Positions 43,163 through 51,980 of a DNA stretch of 64,000 bases are shown in pieces. The translations under genes and the position numbers were made by a program. Source of the DNA: Sporomusaceae bacterium FL31 (GTDB taxonomy: Bacteria > Bacillota > Negativicutes > DSM-1736 > Dendrosporobacteraceae); the NCBI GenBank assembly GCA_003990955.1, contig BIFV01000013.1, positions 124,001-188,000 on the forward strand, read 5' to 3'. The notes beneath the pieces are model-generated. The model did not search any database. It was not told the origin of the DNA and saw only the letters and a program-made list of their open reading frames with translations. Numbering within the stretch: the stretch's first letter is position 1; the number at the start of each line of letters is the position of its first letter.

Positions 43163-43810
43163 TTATTCAGGTACATACTGGCTGGAAATTGGTTTGCGTA
43201 AAAGCAGCCACTGCTGAACAATTTGGAATAGGTTGCCTACAACCCAGTATAGTCCTAATCCTGCCGGAAAGCGCATGGTCATATAACCAATAATAAAAGG
43301 CATAATCATCACCATCAATTTATTTTGACTGGAATCTGCTAATGTTTGTTGAGATGAGATATAGGTCGTGAGTGCGGCAAGAATTGGGAGAATATAGAAT
43401 GGATCTGTATTTGCCAAGTTTTTAATCCAAAGAAAATTTGGCTGACTCATATAGCTGAAGTTTTTTATTGTGAGAAAAATGCCGGATAAAAAAGGCATCT
43501 GAATGATTACTGGAAAACATCCTCCTAACGGTTTTACATTTGCTTGCTGGTAAATCATTGCGATTTTATATTGTCTTCGAGCCTTATTGGTCTTATATTT
43601 TTCCTGCACATCTTTAATTTGGGGGCCTAAATCCCGCAATCGCTGCATGGACTGTACTTGTTTGAACGATAGCGGAAATAGCAGCATTTTTATTGAAACT
43701 GTTAGTAATATGATTGCCACACCATAGTTTGGGAATCCCAGTTTACTAGTAAGATGGTAAAAAAAAGTCAACATTGTCTGTATTAAACTGCATAAATGAC
43801 CCAATGGCAA
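43163..43810 (-). CDS. yidC: YidC/Oxa1 family membrane insertase, accessory copy 2
   Basis: The 215-residue protein is a clear paralogue of the protein at 40.3-40.9 kb: identical FFYHLTSKLGFPNYGVAIILL, then SIKMLLFPLSFKQ, SMQRLRDLGPQIKD, and RFPAGLGLYWVVGNLFQIVQQW. Identity is perhaps 60-65% by eye. It also has Lys in place of the groove Arg and no lipobox. The TTG at 43810 is placed six to seven bases after AAGGAAG; GTG 43816 is an alternative but sits too close. The two copies bracket the peptidase and amidase genes and share upstream elements. Confidence 0.92.
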   Translation of the reverse strand: MPLGHLCSLIQTMLTFFYHLTSKLGFPNYGVAIILLTVSIKMLLFPLSFKQVQSMQRLRDLGPQIKDVQEKYKTNKARRQYKIAMIYQQANVKPLGGCFPVIIQMPFLSGIFLTIKNFSYMSQPNFLWIKNLANTDPFYILPILAALTTYISSQQTLADSSQNKLMVMIMPFIIGYMTMRFPAGLGLYWVVGNLFQIVQQWLLLRKPISSQYVPE

Positions 43811-43871
43811 ATACACTTCCTTCTAAAATAATTTAACATAGTTACAATTATAAAAGTAGTCACTACGATTA

Positions 43872-43888
43872 GTTGTTTATTCAACAAC
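43872..43888. promoter_or_regulatory. Inverted repeat upstream of yidC copy 2
   Basis: GTTGTT-N5-AACAAC, 62 bases before the start, the counterpart of the palindrome upstream of copy 1. The rest of the 43817-44159 gap shows no other clear signal. Confidence 0.45.
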
Positions 43889-44159
43889 TGCAGAACAATT
43901 CCTTTAAGGATTAAATTCCATTCAATTAAGCTTAGCAAAAATCACTGATGTTTGTGAAGGCATTCGGCCTCCCTTTTAGTATAGCAGCTAACATTAAAGT
44001 GATACTGTTATTTTTGAGAATATCCTATATCATTGCTTTGCAGGAATTTTGTCCATTTAGTAGAAAATGGGAAATAACAACTCAACAATGTTATCGCAAA
44101 GCTACATAAAAAAGGCAGCAGCCAAACTTGGCACTCCTAATGCCTTAAGAGGTAGTGAC

Positions 44160-45089
44160 ATGAAAGAAAAAGGAAAAAAGACAACCGGTGGCATTATTGT
44201 TGCAGCCGGAAAACAATCGGCAAGAAGAGAACCTAATCCGCTATTGAAAATCGGTTCAATTAGCGTCATAAAGCGAATTGTTTTAACTTTTCAGCAAGTT
44301 GGAATATCGCCAATTGTAGTGATTACTGGCTATAATGCGGAAGAGATCGAGCATGATTTAGCAGATTATGGAGTTATCTTTTTGCGAAATGAAAACTATG
44401 GAAGTTCGCAGATGTTTGATTCGGCTAAGATCGGCTTGGGTTTTCTACAAGATAAATCTGATCAAGTTATATTCAATCCAGTGACTATTCCAATGTTTAC
44501 ACCTGAAACGATTCAGCGAATGATGGAATGCGGTGCAGCAGTCATTTCACCATCTTATCATGGGAAATCTGGGCATCCTCTTTTGATTTCGGCAGAATTG
44601 ATTCCGCGAATTATGCAATATAATGGGACAATGGGAATGCGTGGGGCCATTGACAATCTTGGGAGTGTGCGACATTGGATGGATATAGAAGATGAAGGCA
44701 TCCTGCATGATATGGATGATATTGAGCGCTTGGATCAGCTTTTAAAAAAGCATAATCAGCACATTTTGCATCCTTTTGTTCGAATCAGCATCGAGAAAGA
44801 GTCCTTGTTTTTTAACTCAAAAACAAAACTTCTTTTGCTTTTGATTCAGCATACACATTCTGTTCGAAGTGCATGCAGGCACATTGCATTGTCTTATAGC
44901 AAGGCCTGGAAGATGCTAAACCTATTGGAACAGGAGTTAGGCTATGCCGTAGTTGAAAGAAAACATGGCGGCAGTAATGGGGGTAAAACCTATTTGACAC
45001 AAGAAGGTGCTGTCTTCTTGGAGAAATTCCAGCAATTTGAAGAAAATGTGCGTCAGTATGCTAAAGCTGAATTTAATAGATTATTTTAG
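44160..45089 (+). CDS. MobA-like nucleotidyltransferase fused to a ModE-type HTH domain
   Basis: The 309-residue protein has an N-terminal NTP-transferase domain (GGIIVAAGKQSARREPNPLLKIG, VVITGYNAEEIEHDL, NENYGSSQMFDSAKIGL) like the MocA/YgfJ cofactor cytidylyl-/guanylyltransferases. The last ~90 residues are a LysR/ModE-like winged helix (SVRSACRHIALSYSKAWKML...VVERKHGGSNGGKTYLT). The catalytic Arg/Met-Gly of the first loop is altered, so the enzyme may be a sensor. ATG 44160 has GAGG (44149-44152) seven bases before it; the longer ATG at 44067 lacks one. It stands just before the molybdenum hydroxylase genes. Confidence 0.85.
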   Translation: MKEKGKKTTGGIIVAAGKQSARREPNPLLKIGSISVIKRIVLTFQQVGISPIVVITGYNAEEIEHDLADYGVIFLRNENYGSSQMFDSAKIGLGFLQDKSDQVIFNPVTIPMFTPETIQRMMECGAAVISPSYHGKSGHPLLISAELIPRIMQYNGTMGMRGAIDNLGSVRHWMDIEDEGILHDMDDIERLDQLLKKHNQHILHPFVRISIEKESLFFNSKTKLLLLLIQHTHSVRSACRHIALSYSKAWKMLNLLEQELGYAVVERKHGGSNGGKTYLTQEGAVFLEKFQQFEENVRQYAKAEFNRLF

Positions 45090-45196
45090 ATGAGGCCGTA
45101 TAGCGAGCAAGTTCTTTTTATAAAGAATTTGCTGGAAAAAACCTTCCATTTTATAATGATTCTAACTTGTTGAATCGTTTAGCATGGAGGGTTTTT

Positions 45197-47770
45197 ATGT
45201 TTGTGTTAAATATCAATCATAAAGAGATCATTTCTCAGCAGGATAAGTCTTTATTGGCTTTCTTAAGAGATGATCTGCGAATTACCTCGGCAAAGGACGG
45301 CTGTAGTGAAGGAGCATGTGGAACTTGTACGGTTTTAGTTGATGGAAAAGCAGTGAAAGCCTGTGTGCAAACTGTATCAAAATTCGTGGGAAAACAGATT
45401 TTGACTGTTGAAGGACTAAGTCATAGAGAAAAAGAAATTTATGAACATTGTTTTGGCGAAGCTGGGGCAGTCCAATGCGGCTTTTGCATTCCAGGAATGA
45501 TCATTTGCGCGAAAGAATTGTTAGATGTTAATCTCAATCCAACCCGTGCCGACGTAAAAAAGGCCATTCATGGAAATCTTTGCCGATGTACTGGTTATAA
45601 GAAAATTGAAGATGCCATTTTGTTAGCAGCGGATTATCTCCGGGATAATCTTGTCATTCCTGTTGCTTCCAGTGAACTAAAAGTGGCACAAAAATTTAAA
45701 CGCTTTGATGTAGCAGAAAAAGTCAATGGAACGGGTGTGTTTGTTGATGATATCGAATTGCCTGGCATGATTTATGCAAAAGCAGTTCGTTCTAAGTATC
45801 CGCGGGCCGTAGTCAACAAAATTGATATTAGTAAAGCAAAAGCGCATCCGGACTGTGTGGAAATATTATTGGCAAAAGACGTTCCCCATAATGTCGTTGG
45901 CCATGTAAAACTGGATTGGGACGTCATGATCGCGGAAGGCGGAACAACCCGCTATGTCGGGGATTCACTGGCCTTAGTTGCGACATACCATAAAGATAAA
46001 TTGGATGAAGTCTGTCAATTGGTTGAAGTGGACTACACGGAACTTGAACCGGTTACCTGCCCAAGTGATGCGTTAAAAGCTGACGCTCCCCTCATTCATT
46101 CTGATGGAAATGTCATGAGTCGCGCTAGTCTGCAACGCGGAAACGCTGAGGAAGCGATTAAAAAGTCTAAATATGTGGTCACCAGAAAATATAAAACACC
46201 ATTTCAGGAACATGGGTTCATGGAGCCTGAATGTGCGATTGCAATGCCTGAGGGAGAAGCTGGGATTTTCTTATATTCAGGTGCGCAATCAGTCTATGAT
46301 GAGCAACGTGAAATCGCCTTGATGCTTCAGATCCCCCTGGAAAAAGTCCATTGTCAGACACAGCTTGTGGGCGGTGGTTTTGGTGGCAAGGAAGATATGA
46401 GTGTCCAACATCTGGCCGCTCTAATGGCTTGGTATACCAAAAAGCCCGTGAAAGTAAAATTCTCACGGCAGGAAAGCCTGGATTATCATGTCAAGCGTCA
46501 TGCCATGGAAATGGAGTTTACCACCGCTTGTGATGAGCATGGTTATTTGACAGGTATGAAGGCGGTTATTATTGCGGATACAGGAGCCTATGCATCACTG
46601 GGAGGCCCTGTACTGCATCGCGCTTGTACTCACGCAGCCGGGCCATACAACTATCAGAATATCGATATCTTTGGTATGTCGGTATATACCAATAATGTTG
46701 TTGGCGGAGCTTTTCGCGGTTTTGGTGTTACCCAAAGCTGCTTTGCGACCGAAAATAATATAAATTTACTGGCTGAAATGGTAGGAATATCACCGTGGGA
46801 AATCCGTTATCGCAATGCAATCCGACCAGGTCAGATCTTACCGAATGGTCAAATTGCCGATGACAGTGTTGCCATGGCAGAGTGCCTGGAAGCGGTGAAA
46901 GAAGCTTACGAGGCTAATCCGTATGCCGGTATTGCAATTGGCTTCAAAAATAGCGGAACAGGAGTAGGCAAGAAAGATATTGGACGCTGTATGTTATCCA
47001 TCGAACAGGGCAAAGTTCATATTCGTACTTCTGCAGCTTGCATGGGTCAAGGAATTGCCACCATGTGTGCTACCGTACTTTGTGAGACTACCGGTTTGGA
47101 TCCAGCTTGTATTGTACACGAACGAGCCGATACCGTTCGTACTCCGAACTCGGGAACGAGTACGGCTTCCAGGCAGACAGTCGTTACTGGGGAAGCTGTC
47201 CGACGGGTGGCGGAAAAATTGAAAATTGAATTGGATAAAGGATTTACGCTGGCTGAGTTGGACGGCAAAGAGTTCTATGGCGAATACTCAGCAAAGACCG
47301 ATCCAATGGGGGCTATTAAGGATAATCCAATCAGTCATATCAGTTATAGTTATGGTGCTCAGGTTGTCATTTTAGATGAAGCAGGCAGAGTGAAAAAGGT
47401 TGTTGCAGCCTATGATGTTGGAACACCCGTCAATATCCAGTCAGTTGAAGGCCAGATTGAGGGCGGCATTATTATGGGGTTAGGTTATGCCATGACTGAG
47501 GAGTTTAAAGTGGAAGGCGGCTATCCCAAAACTAAGCTGGGCACGTTAGGTCTGATGCGAGCTAAGGATGCACCCGAATTGGAAACTATTCTTGTACAGG
47601 GTAAAGGTAAAATTCCGGAGACCTATGGAGCCAAAGGCTGCGGGGAGCTGTGTTTGATTCCGACAGCGCCAGCTTGTTCGCACGCTTATTATCGTTTAGA
47701 TGGTAAGTTTCGCACACAACTGCCGCTCCGGGATACGTTCTATAAAAAGACCAAGACAAGTAAGATATAA
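45197..47770 (+). CDS. Molybdenum hydroxylase with fused 2Fe-2S domain (selenium-dependent xanthine dehydrogenase-like)
   Basis: The 857-residue chain joins a ferredoxin/2Fe-2S region (Cys36, Cys41, Cys44 in CSEGACGTC; then CGFCIPGM and GNLCRCTGY) to a molybdopterin-binding subunit (from ~170, QLVGGGFGGKED, NVVGGAFRGFG, and near the end GAKGCGELCL with the catalytic Glu). There is no FAD domain. The size and order match the selenium-dependent xanthine dehydrogenase family (TIGR03311 type). It oxidises purines or related N-heterocycles. ATG 45197 has GGAGGG at 45186-45191. A MobA-like accessory gene follows after 42 bases. Confidence 0.9.
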   Translation: MFVLNINHKEIISQQDKSLLAFLRDDLRITSAKDGCSEGACGTCTVLVDGKAVKACVQTVSKFVGKQILTVEGLSHREKEIYEHCFGEAGAVQCGFCIPGMIICAKELLDVNLNPTRADVKKAIHGNLCRCTGYKKIEDAILLAADYLRDNLVIPVASSELKVAQKFKRFDVAEKVNGTGVFVDDIELPGMIYAKAVRSKYPRAVVNKIDISKAKAHPDCVEILLAKDVPHNVVGHVKLDWDVMIAEGGTTRYVGDSLALVATYHKDKLDEVCQLVEVDYTELEPVTCPSDALKADAPLIHSDGNVMSRASLQRGNAEEAIKKSKYVVTRKYKTPFQEHGFMEPECAIAMPEGEAGIFLYSGAQSVYDEQREIALMLQIPLEKVHCQTQLVGGGFGGKEDMSVQHLAALMAWYTKKPVKVKFSRQESLDYHVKRHAMEMEFTTACDEHGYLTGMKAVIIADTGAYASLGGPVLHRACTHAAGPYNYQNIDIFGMSVYTNNVVGGAFRGFGVTQSCFATENNINLLAEMVGISPWEIRYRNAIRPGQILPNGQIADDSVAMAECLEAVKEAYEANPYAGIAIGFKNSGTGVGKKDIGRCMLSIEQGKVHIRTSAACMGQGIATMCATVLCETTGLDPACIVHERADTVRTPNSGTSTASRQTVVTGEAVRRVAEKLKIELDKGFTLAELDGKEFYGEYSAKTDPMGAIKDNPISHISYSYGAQVVILDEAGRVKKVVAAYDVGTPVNIQSVEGQIEGGIIMGLGYAMTEEFKVEGGYPKTKLGTLGLMRAKDAPELETILVQGKGKIPETYGAKGCGELCLIPTAPACSHAYYRLDGKFRTQLPLRDTFYKKTKTSKI

Positions 47771-47812
47771 GAGGATGATTAGACTGTCCGATCTGGAAAG
47801 TGGGGTGTATGG

Positions 47813-48430
47813 ATGGAGGTTCACGGCATTATATTGGCAGCCGGATTATCAAGCCGTATGGAATCATTTAAACCATTTTTAAAGTTAAAAACAAAAACGA
47901 TGATTGAGCACAGCGTTGATAGTATGCTTGATGCAGGTGTTAATCAAGTCGTTGTTGTACTAGGCCATCGTGCTGATGAGCTTGAAGGCCTGCTGAGAGC
48001 TCATTATGATCACTCCCGTCTCACATTCATCCGAAATCGGCACTATGCACAAAGTGACATGCTGACGTCCGTGAAAATCGGTATCCTAGCACTACCCAGC
48101 TGTGAAGCCTTTTACTTACTGCCTGGTGATATGCCAGCCATTCATAAAAGCACATTTTTAGCCGTGAAAGAAGCCATGGTCAAAACTCAGGCTATGGTTG
48201 CATTTCCTACTATTGGCGGACAGCGCAAACACCCTCCGTTGATTTCATGGAGATGCATTAACCCTATTCTTCGTTTTGAGTGCGAAGGCGGCCTGCGGGA
48301 AGTGTGGAAACAGTTTGAGAATCAAGTTGCCACAGTTCCGGTTGAGGATTGTGGCTGCATGCTTGATGCTGATACAAAGGCTGATTACAACAGATTGATC
48401 AATTACATGACGAATTCCAGTTTATCCTAA
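47813..48430 (+). CDS. mocA: Molybdenum cofactor nucleotidyltransferase (MocA/YgfJ family)
   Basis: The 205-residue protein has the nucleotidyltransferase pattern: GIILAAGLSSRMESFKPFLKL (residues 5-25 region), VVVVLGHRADEL, FIRNRHYAQSDMLTSVKIG, LLPGDMPAI and a final DADTKADYNRL. MocA attaches CMP to molybdopterin; the YgfJ group accompanies selenium-dependent molybdenum hydroxylases. It sits between the fused hydroxylase and the three-subunit enzyme, so it likely matures both. Confidence 0.92.
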   Translation: MEVHGIILAAGLSSRMESFKPFLKLKTKTMIEHSVDSMLDAGVNQVVVVLGHRADELEGLLRAHYDHSRLTFIRNRHYAQSDMLTSVKIGILALPSCEAFYLLPGDMPAIHKSTFLAVKEAMVKTQAMVAFPTIGGQRKHPPLISWRCINPILRFECEGGLREVWKQFENQVATVPVEDCGCMLDADTKADYNRLINYMTNSSLS

Positions 48431-48489
48431 ATAAGCATAGTGAGGCGCGGGTATTAACGTCCGTTTATTCAATGTATAGGAGGAGCGAT

Positions 48490-50607
48490 ATGGAAGCGAT
48501 TAGTAAATCTACAAAGAAGAAAGATCATGAAGCAAAAATTAGTGGTCGTGCTCTTTATGTGGATGATCATGTGATGGATGGAATGCTTTATGGCAGACTA
48601 TTGCGCTCTAACAAAGCGAGAGCACGTGTTGTCAATATTTTGCTGCCGGAATTGCCGGATGGCTATTATGTTGTTGATAAAAACGATGTAGCAGGTATCA
48701 ATCGCGTGCACATTGTTTTAGATGACACACCTGTCTTCGCCGAAGAGAATGTCGAATATGTCGGCGAACCCATTTTAATGGTTGTAGGCCCAGAGTTAAA
48801 ACCAGTTGAGCGGATTTTACACGAGATCGTAATAACCTATGAAGAGCAAGTTCCTGTTTTGGATATGCGAAAATCAGATACTGTCTTTTTCAACTATAAC
48901 TATGCCAAGGGTGATATCGACCAAGTGATGAGGGAAGCAGATCAAGTATTTGTTGAGACTTTCCAGACCGGGTATCAGGAGCAGGCTTATCTTGAGACAC
49001 AGGGGATTATTGCTTATCCCCATGATGGTCGCATGACGGTGCGCGGTTCTCTGCAGTGTCCTTATTATGTACATGGTGCAGTTGCCAAAGCATTAGGATA
49101 TGAGGCACAAGCTATTCAGGTTATTCAGGATGTCACCGGAGGGGGCTTTGGCGGAAAAGAGGCCTTTCCTTCGATTCTTGCCTGCCAGACAGCCGTAGCG
49201 GCAAAAAAAGCGAACAAGCCAGTAAAGGTCGTGTTTGATCGGCGCGAAGATATGGAGTTTACTTCAAAACGCCATCCTTCAGTCTGTACTTATAAAGTAG
49301 CGGTGAAGAATGGCGAAATTACGGGAATGGATATTGAGGTGCTTTTTAACAGCGGTGCGTACACCACCCTTTCTCCGGTTGTACTGCAACGCGGTCTGAT
49401 TTGTGCCAATGGGGTCTATCGGATTGAGAATCTTCGTGTCACCGGGCGAGCCGTGAAGACCAACACAGTCCCTACTGGTGCATATCGCGGCTTTGGTGCG
49501 CCGCAAACTTTCTTTGCTGTGGAGATGATGATGGATCATCTTGCCAAGAAATTGGGTATAGATTCACTTGAACTGAAAGAAAAATATATGGTCAGGCAGG
49601 GCGATGAGACTTCTACCAGCGGTAAATACCATTTCCATGTTCCGTTGCCGGAAATGATTAAGCGAATTGATGAACTGACTGACTATCGTGAGAAGCGTAA
49701 GTGCTATCAACAGCAGACTGGACGGTATCGCAAAGGAATCGGCTTATCGATGTTCTTCCATGGCTGTGGGTTTACCGGCAGTGGTGAGCGGGACATGATT
49801 AAAGCGGTTGCAAAAATTCGGAAGAATGCAGATGATACAGTAGAGGTACTTGCAAGCAATTCAGATATCGGTCAAGGACTCAAAACGACTTTTTGTAAAA
49901 TTGTTGCCGATACTCTTGGCATTGCCTATGACCAAGTGTATATTGATAATCCGGATACCGATCGTGTACCCGATTCAGGTCCGACCGTAGCCAGTCGCTC
50001 TTTAATGACGGTTGGCGGTTTGTTACAGCGGGCAGCTGCAAAGCTCAAACAAGAATGGAAAACTGGCCAAGAGCAAATTGTAGAAGAACATTTTGTTGAG
50101 CCAGATTTCGTCATACCGTTTAATTTGAAAGAATTCAAAGGAGATGCCTATCCTACTTATTCCTGGTCAGTCAATGCTATTGAAGTGGAAGTCGATACAC
50201 TGACTGCCACAACCAAAGTTCTCGGGGCCTGGGGGATTTTTGATGTCGGTGTGCCAATTGATTTGAATATTATCCAGGGGCAGATGCAAGGCGGATTTCT
50301 TCAGGGAATTGGTTATGCCTCAATGGAACAAATGGATTATAACGATAAAGGAATTATTCGCAATAATAGTCTCAGTGATTACATCATTCCCACAGCAGTT
50401 GATGTGCCAAATCTAATCACTGAAATCATAAACAATCCCTATACCCACGGTCCTTATGGGGCCAAGGGAGCCGGGGAACTGCCACTGGTTGGTGCAGCTC
50501 CAGCTTATGTTGAAGCGATGGAAAATGCGCTTGGGGCAGATTTGAATAAGGTGCCGTTTACACCGGAAGACACCATGAGAATCTTACAGGGGGCGGATCA
50601 AGGATGA
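48490..50607 (+). CDS. xdhA: Xanthine dehydrogenase family, molybdopterin-binding subunit
   Basis: The 705-residue protein has the Ald_Xan_dh_C domains: an N-terminal ISGRALYVDDHVMDGMLYGRLLRS, QDVTGGGFGGKEAFPS, TGAYRGFGAPQ, and near the C-terminus GAKGAGELPLVGAAPA with the catalytic Glu. It binds the molybdenum cofactor and hydroxylates the substrate. ATG 48490 follows AGGAGGAG. Stop overlaps the start of the 2Fe-2S subunit (ATGA). Substrate could be xanthine, hypoxanthine, nicotinate or similar. Confidence 0.92.
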   Translation: MEAISKSTKKKDHEAKISGRALYVDDHVMDGMLYGRLLRSNKARARVVNILLPELPDGYYVVDKNDVAGINRVHIVLDDTPVFAEENVEYVGEPILMVVGPELKPVERILHEIVITYEEQVPVLDMRKSDTVFFNYNYAKGDIDQVMREADQVFVETFQTGYQEQAYLETQGIIAYPHDGRMTVRGSLQCPYYVHGAVAKALGYEAQAIQVIQDVTGGGFGGKEAFPSILACQTAVAAKKANKPVKVVFDRREDMEFTSKRHPSVCTYKVAVKNGEITGMDIEVLFNSGAYTTLSPVVLQRGLICANGVYRIENLRVTGRAVKTNTVPTGAYRGFGAPQTFFAVEMMMDHLAKKLGIDSLELKEKYMVRQGDETSTSGKYHFHVPLPEMIKRIDELTDYREKRKCYQQQTGRYRKGIGLSMFFHGCGFTGSGERDMIKAVAKIRKNADDTVEVLASNSDIGQGLKTTFCKIVADTLGIAYDQVYIDNPDTDRVPDSGPTVASRSLMTVGGLLQRAAAKLKQEWKTGQEQIVEEHFVEPDFVIPFNLKEFKGDAYPTYSWSVNAIEVEVDTLTATTKVLGAWGIFDVGVPIDLNIIQGQMQGGFLQGIGYASMEQMDYNDKGIIRNNSLSDYIIPTAVDVPNLITEIINNPYTHGPYGAKGAGELPLVGAAPAYVEAMENALGADLNKVPFTPEDTMRILQGADQG

Positions 50608-51071
50608 TCAATTTTATTCTTAATGGTCAAGAGGTTGCATCCCATGCAAAAGTCAATGATCGCTTGCTTGATATACTTCGCACCGAATTTCGTCTTACTG
50701 GAGTAAAATGTGGTTGTAAAGAAGGAGAATGCGGTGCTTGCTCAGTTATTCTTAATGGCAGATTGGTCAATTCTTGTCTTGTTGCCATGGGGTCGATTGA
50801 AGGCAGCACAGTCATGACAATTGAAGGGTATTGTGAAACTGAACGGTTTACAGTTCTTGATAAAGCATATGCTGCAGTCAGTGCTGTGCAATGTGGCTTT
50901 TGTATTCCAGGTATGATGCTGGCGTCAGAGTGTATTCTTGCCAAAAACCCAAATCCTACCGATGCTGAAATTCGTGAAGGTATTTCCGGAAATCTTTGCC
51001 GCTGTACCGGTTACAATGCCATTGTCGAAGCCATTGGTATCGCAGCGAAGGAGGGACAGGGATTATGGTAA
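50604..51071 (+). CDS. xdhC: Xanthine dehydrogenase family, 2Fe-2S subunit
   Basis: The 155-residue protein has two 2Fe-2S clusters: the plant-type motif CGCKEGECGACSVILNG and the C-terminal all-helical domain with CGFCIPGMML and GNLCRCTGY. It carries electrons between the molybdenum and FAD subunits. It overlaps both neighbours (4 bases upstream; 7 bases with the FAD gene), giving tight translational coupling. The symbol follows the E. coli naming. Confidence 0.94.
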   Translation: MINFILNGQEVASHAKVNDRLLDILRTEFRLTGVKCGCKEGECGACSVILNGRLVNSCLVAMGSIEGSTVMTIEGYCETERFTVLDKAYAAVSAVQCGFCIPGMMLASECILAKNPNPTDAEIREGISGNLCRCTGYNAIVEAIGIAAKEGQGLW

Positions 51072-51883
51072 AGGGTTACATGGTAACCTCATTACAGGAA
51101 GCATTGGAACTTCGTGCCCGAGAAGCTGTTACTCCTTATGCCGGCGGTACTGATTTGATGATTGACACTAATGAGCATGCAACCTATTTATTTCTGAACA
51201 AAATACCTGAGTTGAGGAATATTGTAGCAGACAAAGAGAATATCCGTATTGGCGCTGGCTGTACTTATACGGATATTCTGGAAAGTGACATAGCTCCTGC
51301 TATCTTAAAGGAAGCTGTAGCACAAATTGCCGCACCAGCAATTCGCAATCTAGGTACAGTCGGAGGTAATATTTGCAACGGTTCGCCAAAGGCGGACAGT
51401 GCACTGATCTTCTTTGCCACAAACGCTAAATTGCGTCTTGCCAGCAGTCGGGGTGAAAGGATTATTCCGATTAACGAATTCTATCTTGGCAGGAAGAAAA
51501 CGGTTCTTCAAGCCGATGAACTGCTGGTTGAAATTCTGATGAATCGAACTGGTATTAGTAATTACTACTATAAAAAAGTAGGAGCAAGAGACGCGCTGGC
51601 AATATCCAGAGTATCTTTTGCCGCTATTCTTAATATCGAGGATGAAAAAATTGTTAGCTGTAGGACTGCCTTTGGTGCTGTCACTGATGTGATCATCAGA
51701 CGGGCAGACATTGATGCTATGCTTATTGGTAAGACCGTAGAAGAGGCAAAGATAATCAAGGCAGTATATCTTTCAGCCTATGATCAGGCCATTGTTCCGA
51801 TCAAAGGCAGGATTTCTGCAGAATACAGAAAAGCTGTCTGCATGAATTTATTACGTGACTTTCTTGAAAAGAATGGAATCTGA
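51065..51883 (+). CDS. xdhB: Xanthine dehydrogenase family, FAD-binding subunit
   Basis: The 272-residue protein has the FAD_binding_5 pattern (AVTPYAGGTDLMID, AIRNLGTVGGNICNGSPKAD, where GGN and the Asp contact FAD) and the CO_deh_flav_C domain at the C-terminus. It passes electrons to NAD or another acceptor. The true start is ATG 51065 inside the end of the 2Fe-2S gene, after GGAGGG; the frame is open further upstream only by overlap. Completes the L-M-S-type hydroxylase. Confidence 0.93.
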   Translation: MVKGYMVTSLQEALELRAREAVTPYAGGTDLMIDTNEHATYLFLNKIPELRNIVADKENIRIGAGCTYTDILESDIAPAILKEAVAQIAAPAIRNLGTVGGNICNGSPKADSALIFFATNAKLRLASSRGERIIPINEFYLGRKKTVLQADELLVEILMNRTGISNYYYKKVGARDALAISRVSFAAILNIEDEKIVSCRTAFGAVTDVIIRRADIDAMLIGKTVEEAKIIKAVYLSAYDQAIVPIKGRISAEYRKAVCMNLLRDFLEKNGI

Positions 51884-51891
51884 CAGTAAAC

Positions 51892-51922
51892 AGCCACGGT
51901 AAAAAACCGTGGCTGTTTTTAT
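51892..51922 (+). terminator. Hairpin terminator after the hydroxylase cluster
   Basis: CAGCCACGG and CCGTGGCTG arms around TAAAAAA, followed by TTTTT. Confidence 0.9.
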
Positions 51923-51980
51923 GGCGTAATGGAATTGTTTCGACTGAATTACAACATGGTCAACCGCATAAGCTTCGAAT

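Noticed and set aside
45106..45133. 12-bp hairpin before the fused hydroxylase, considered as a terminator
   Set aside because: The stem has a wobble and no T-run; kept out of the feature list.
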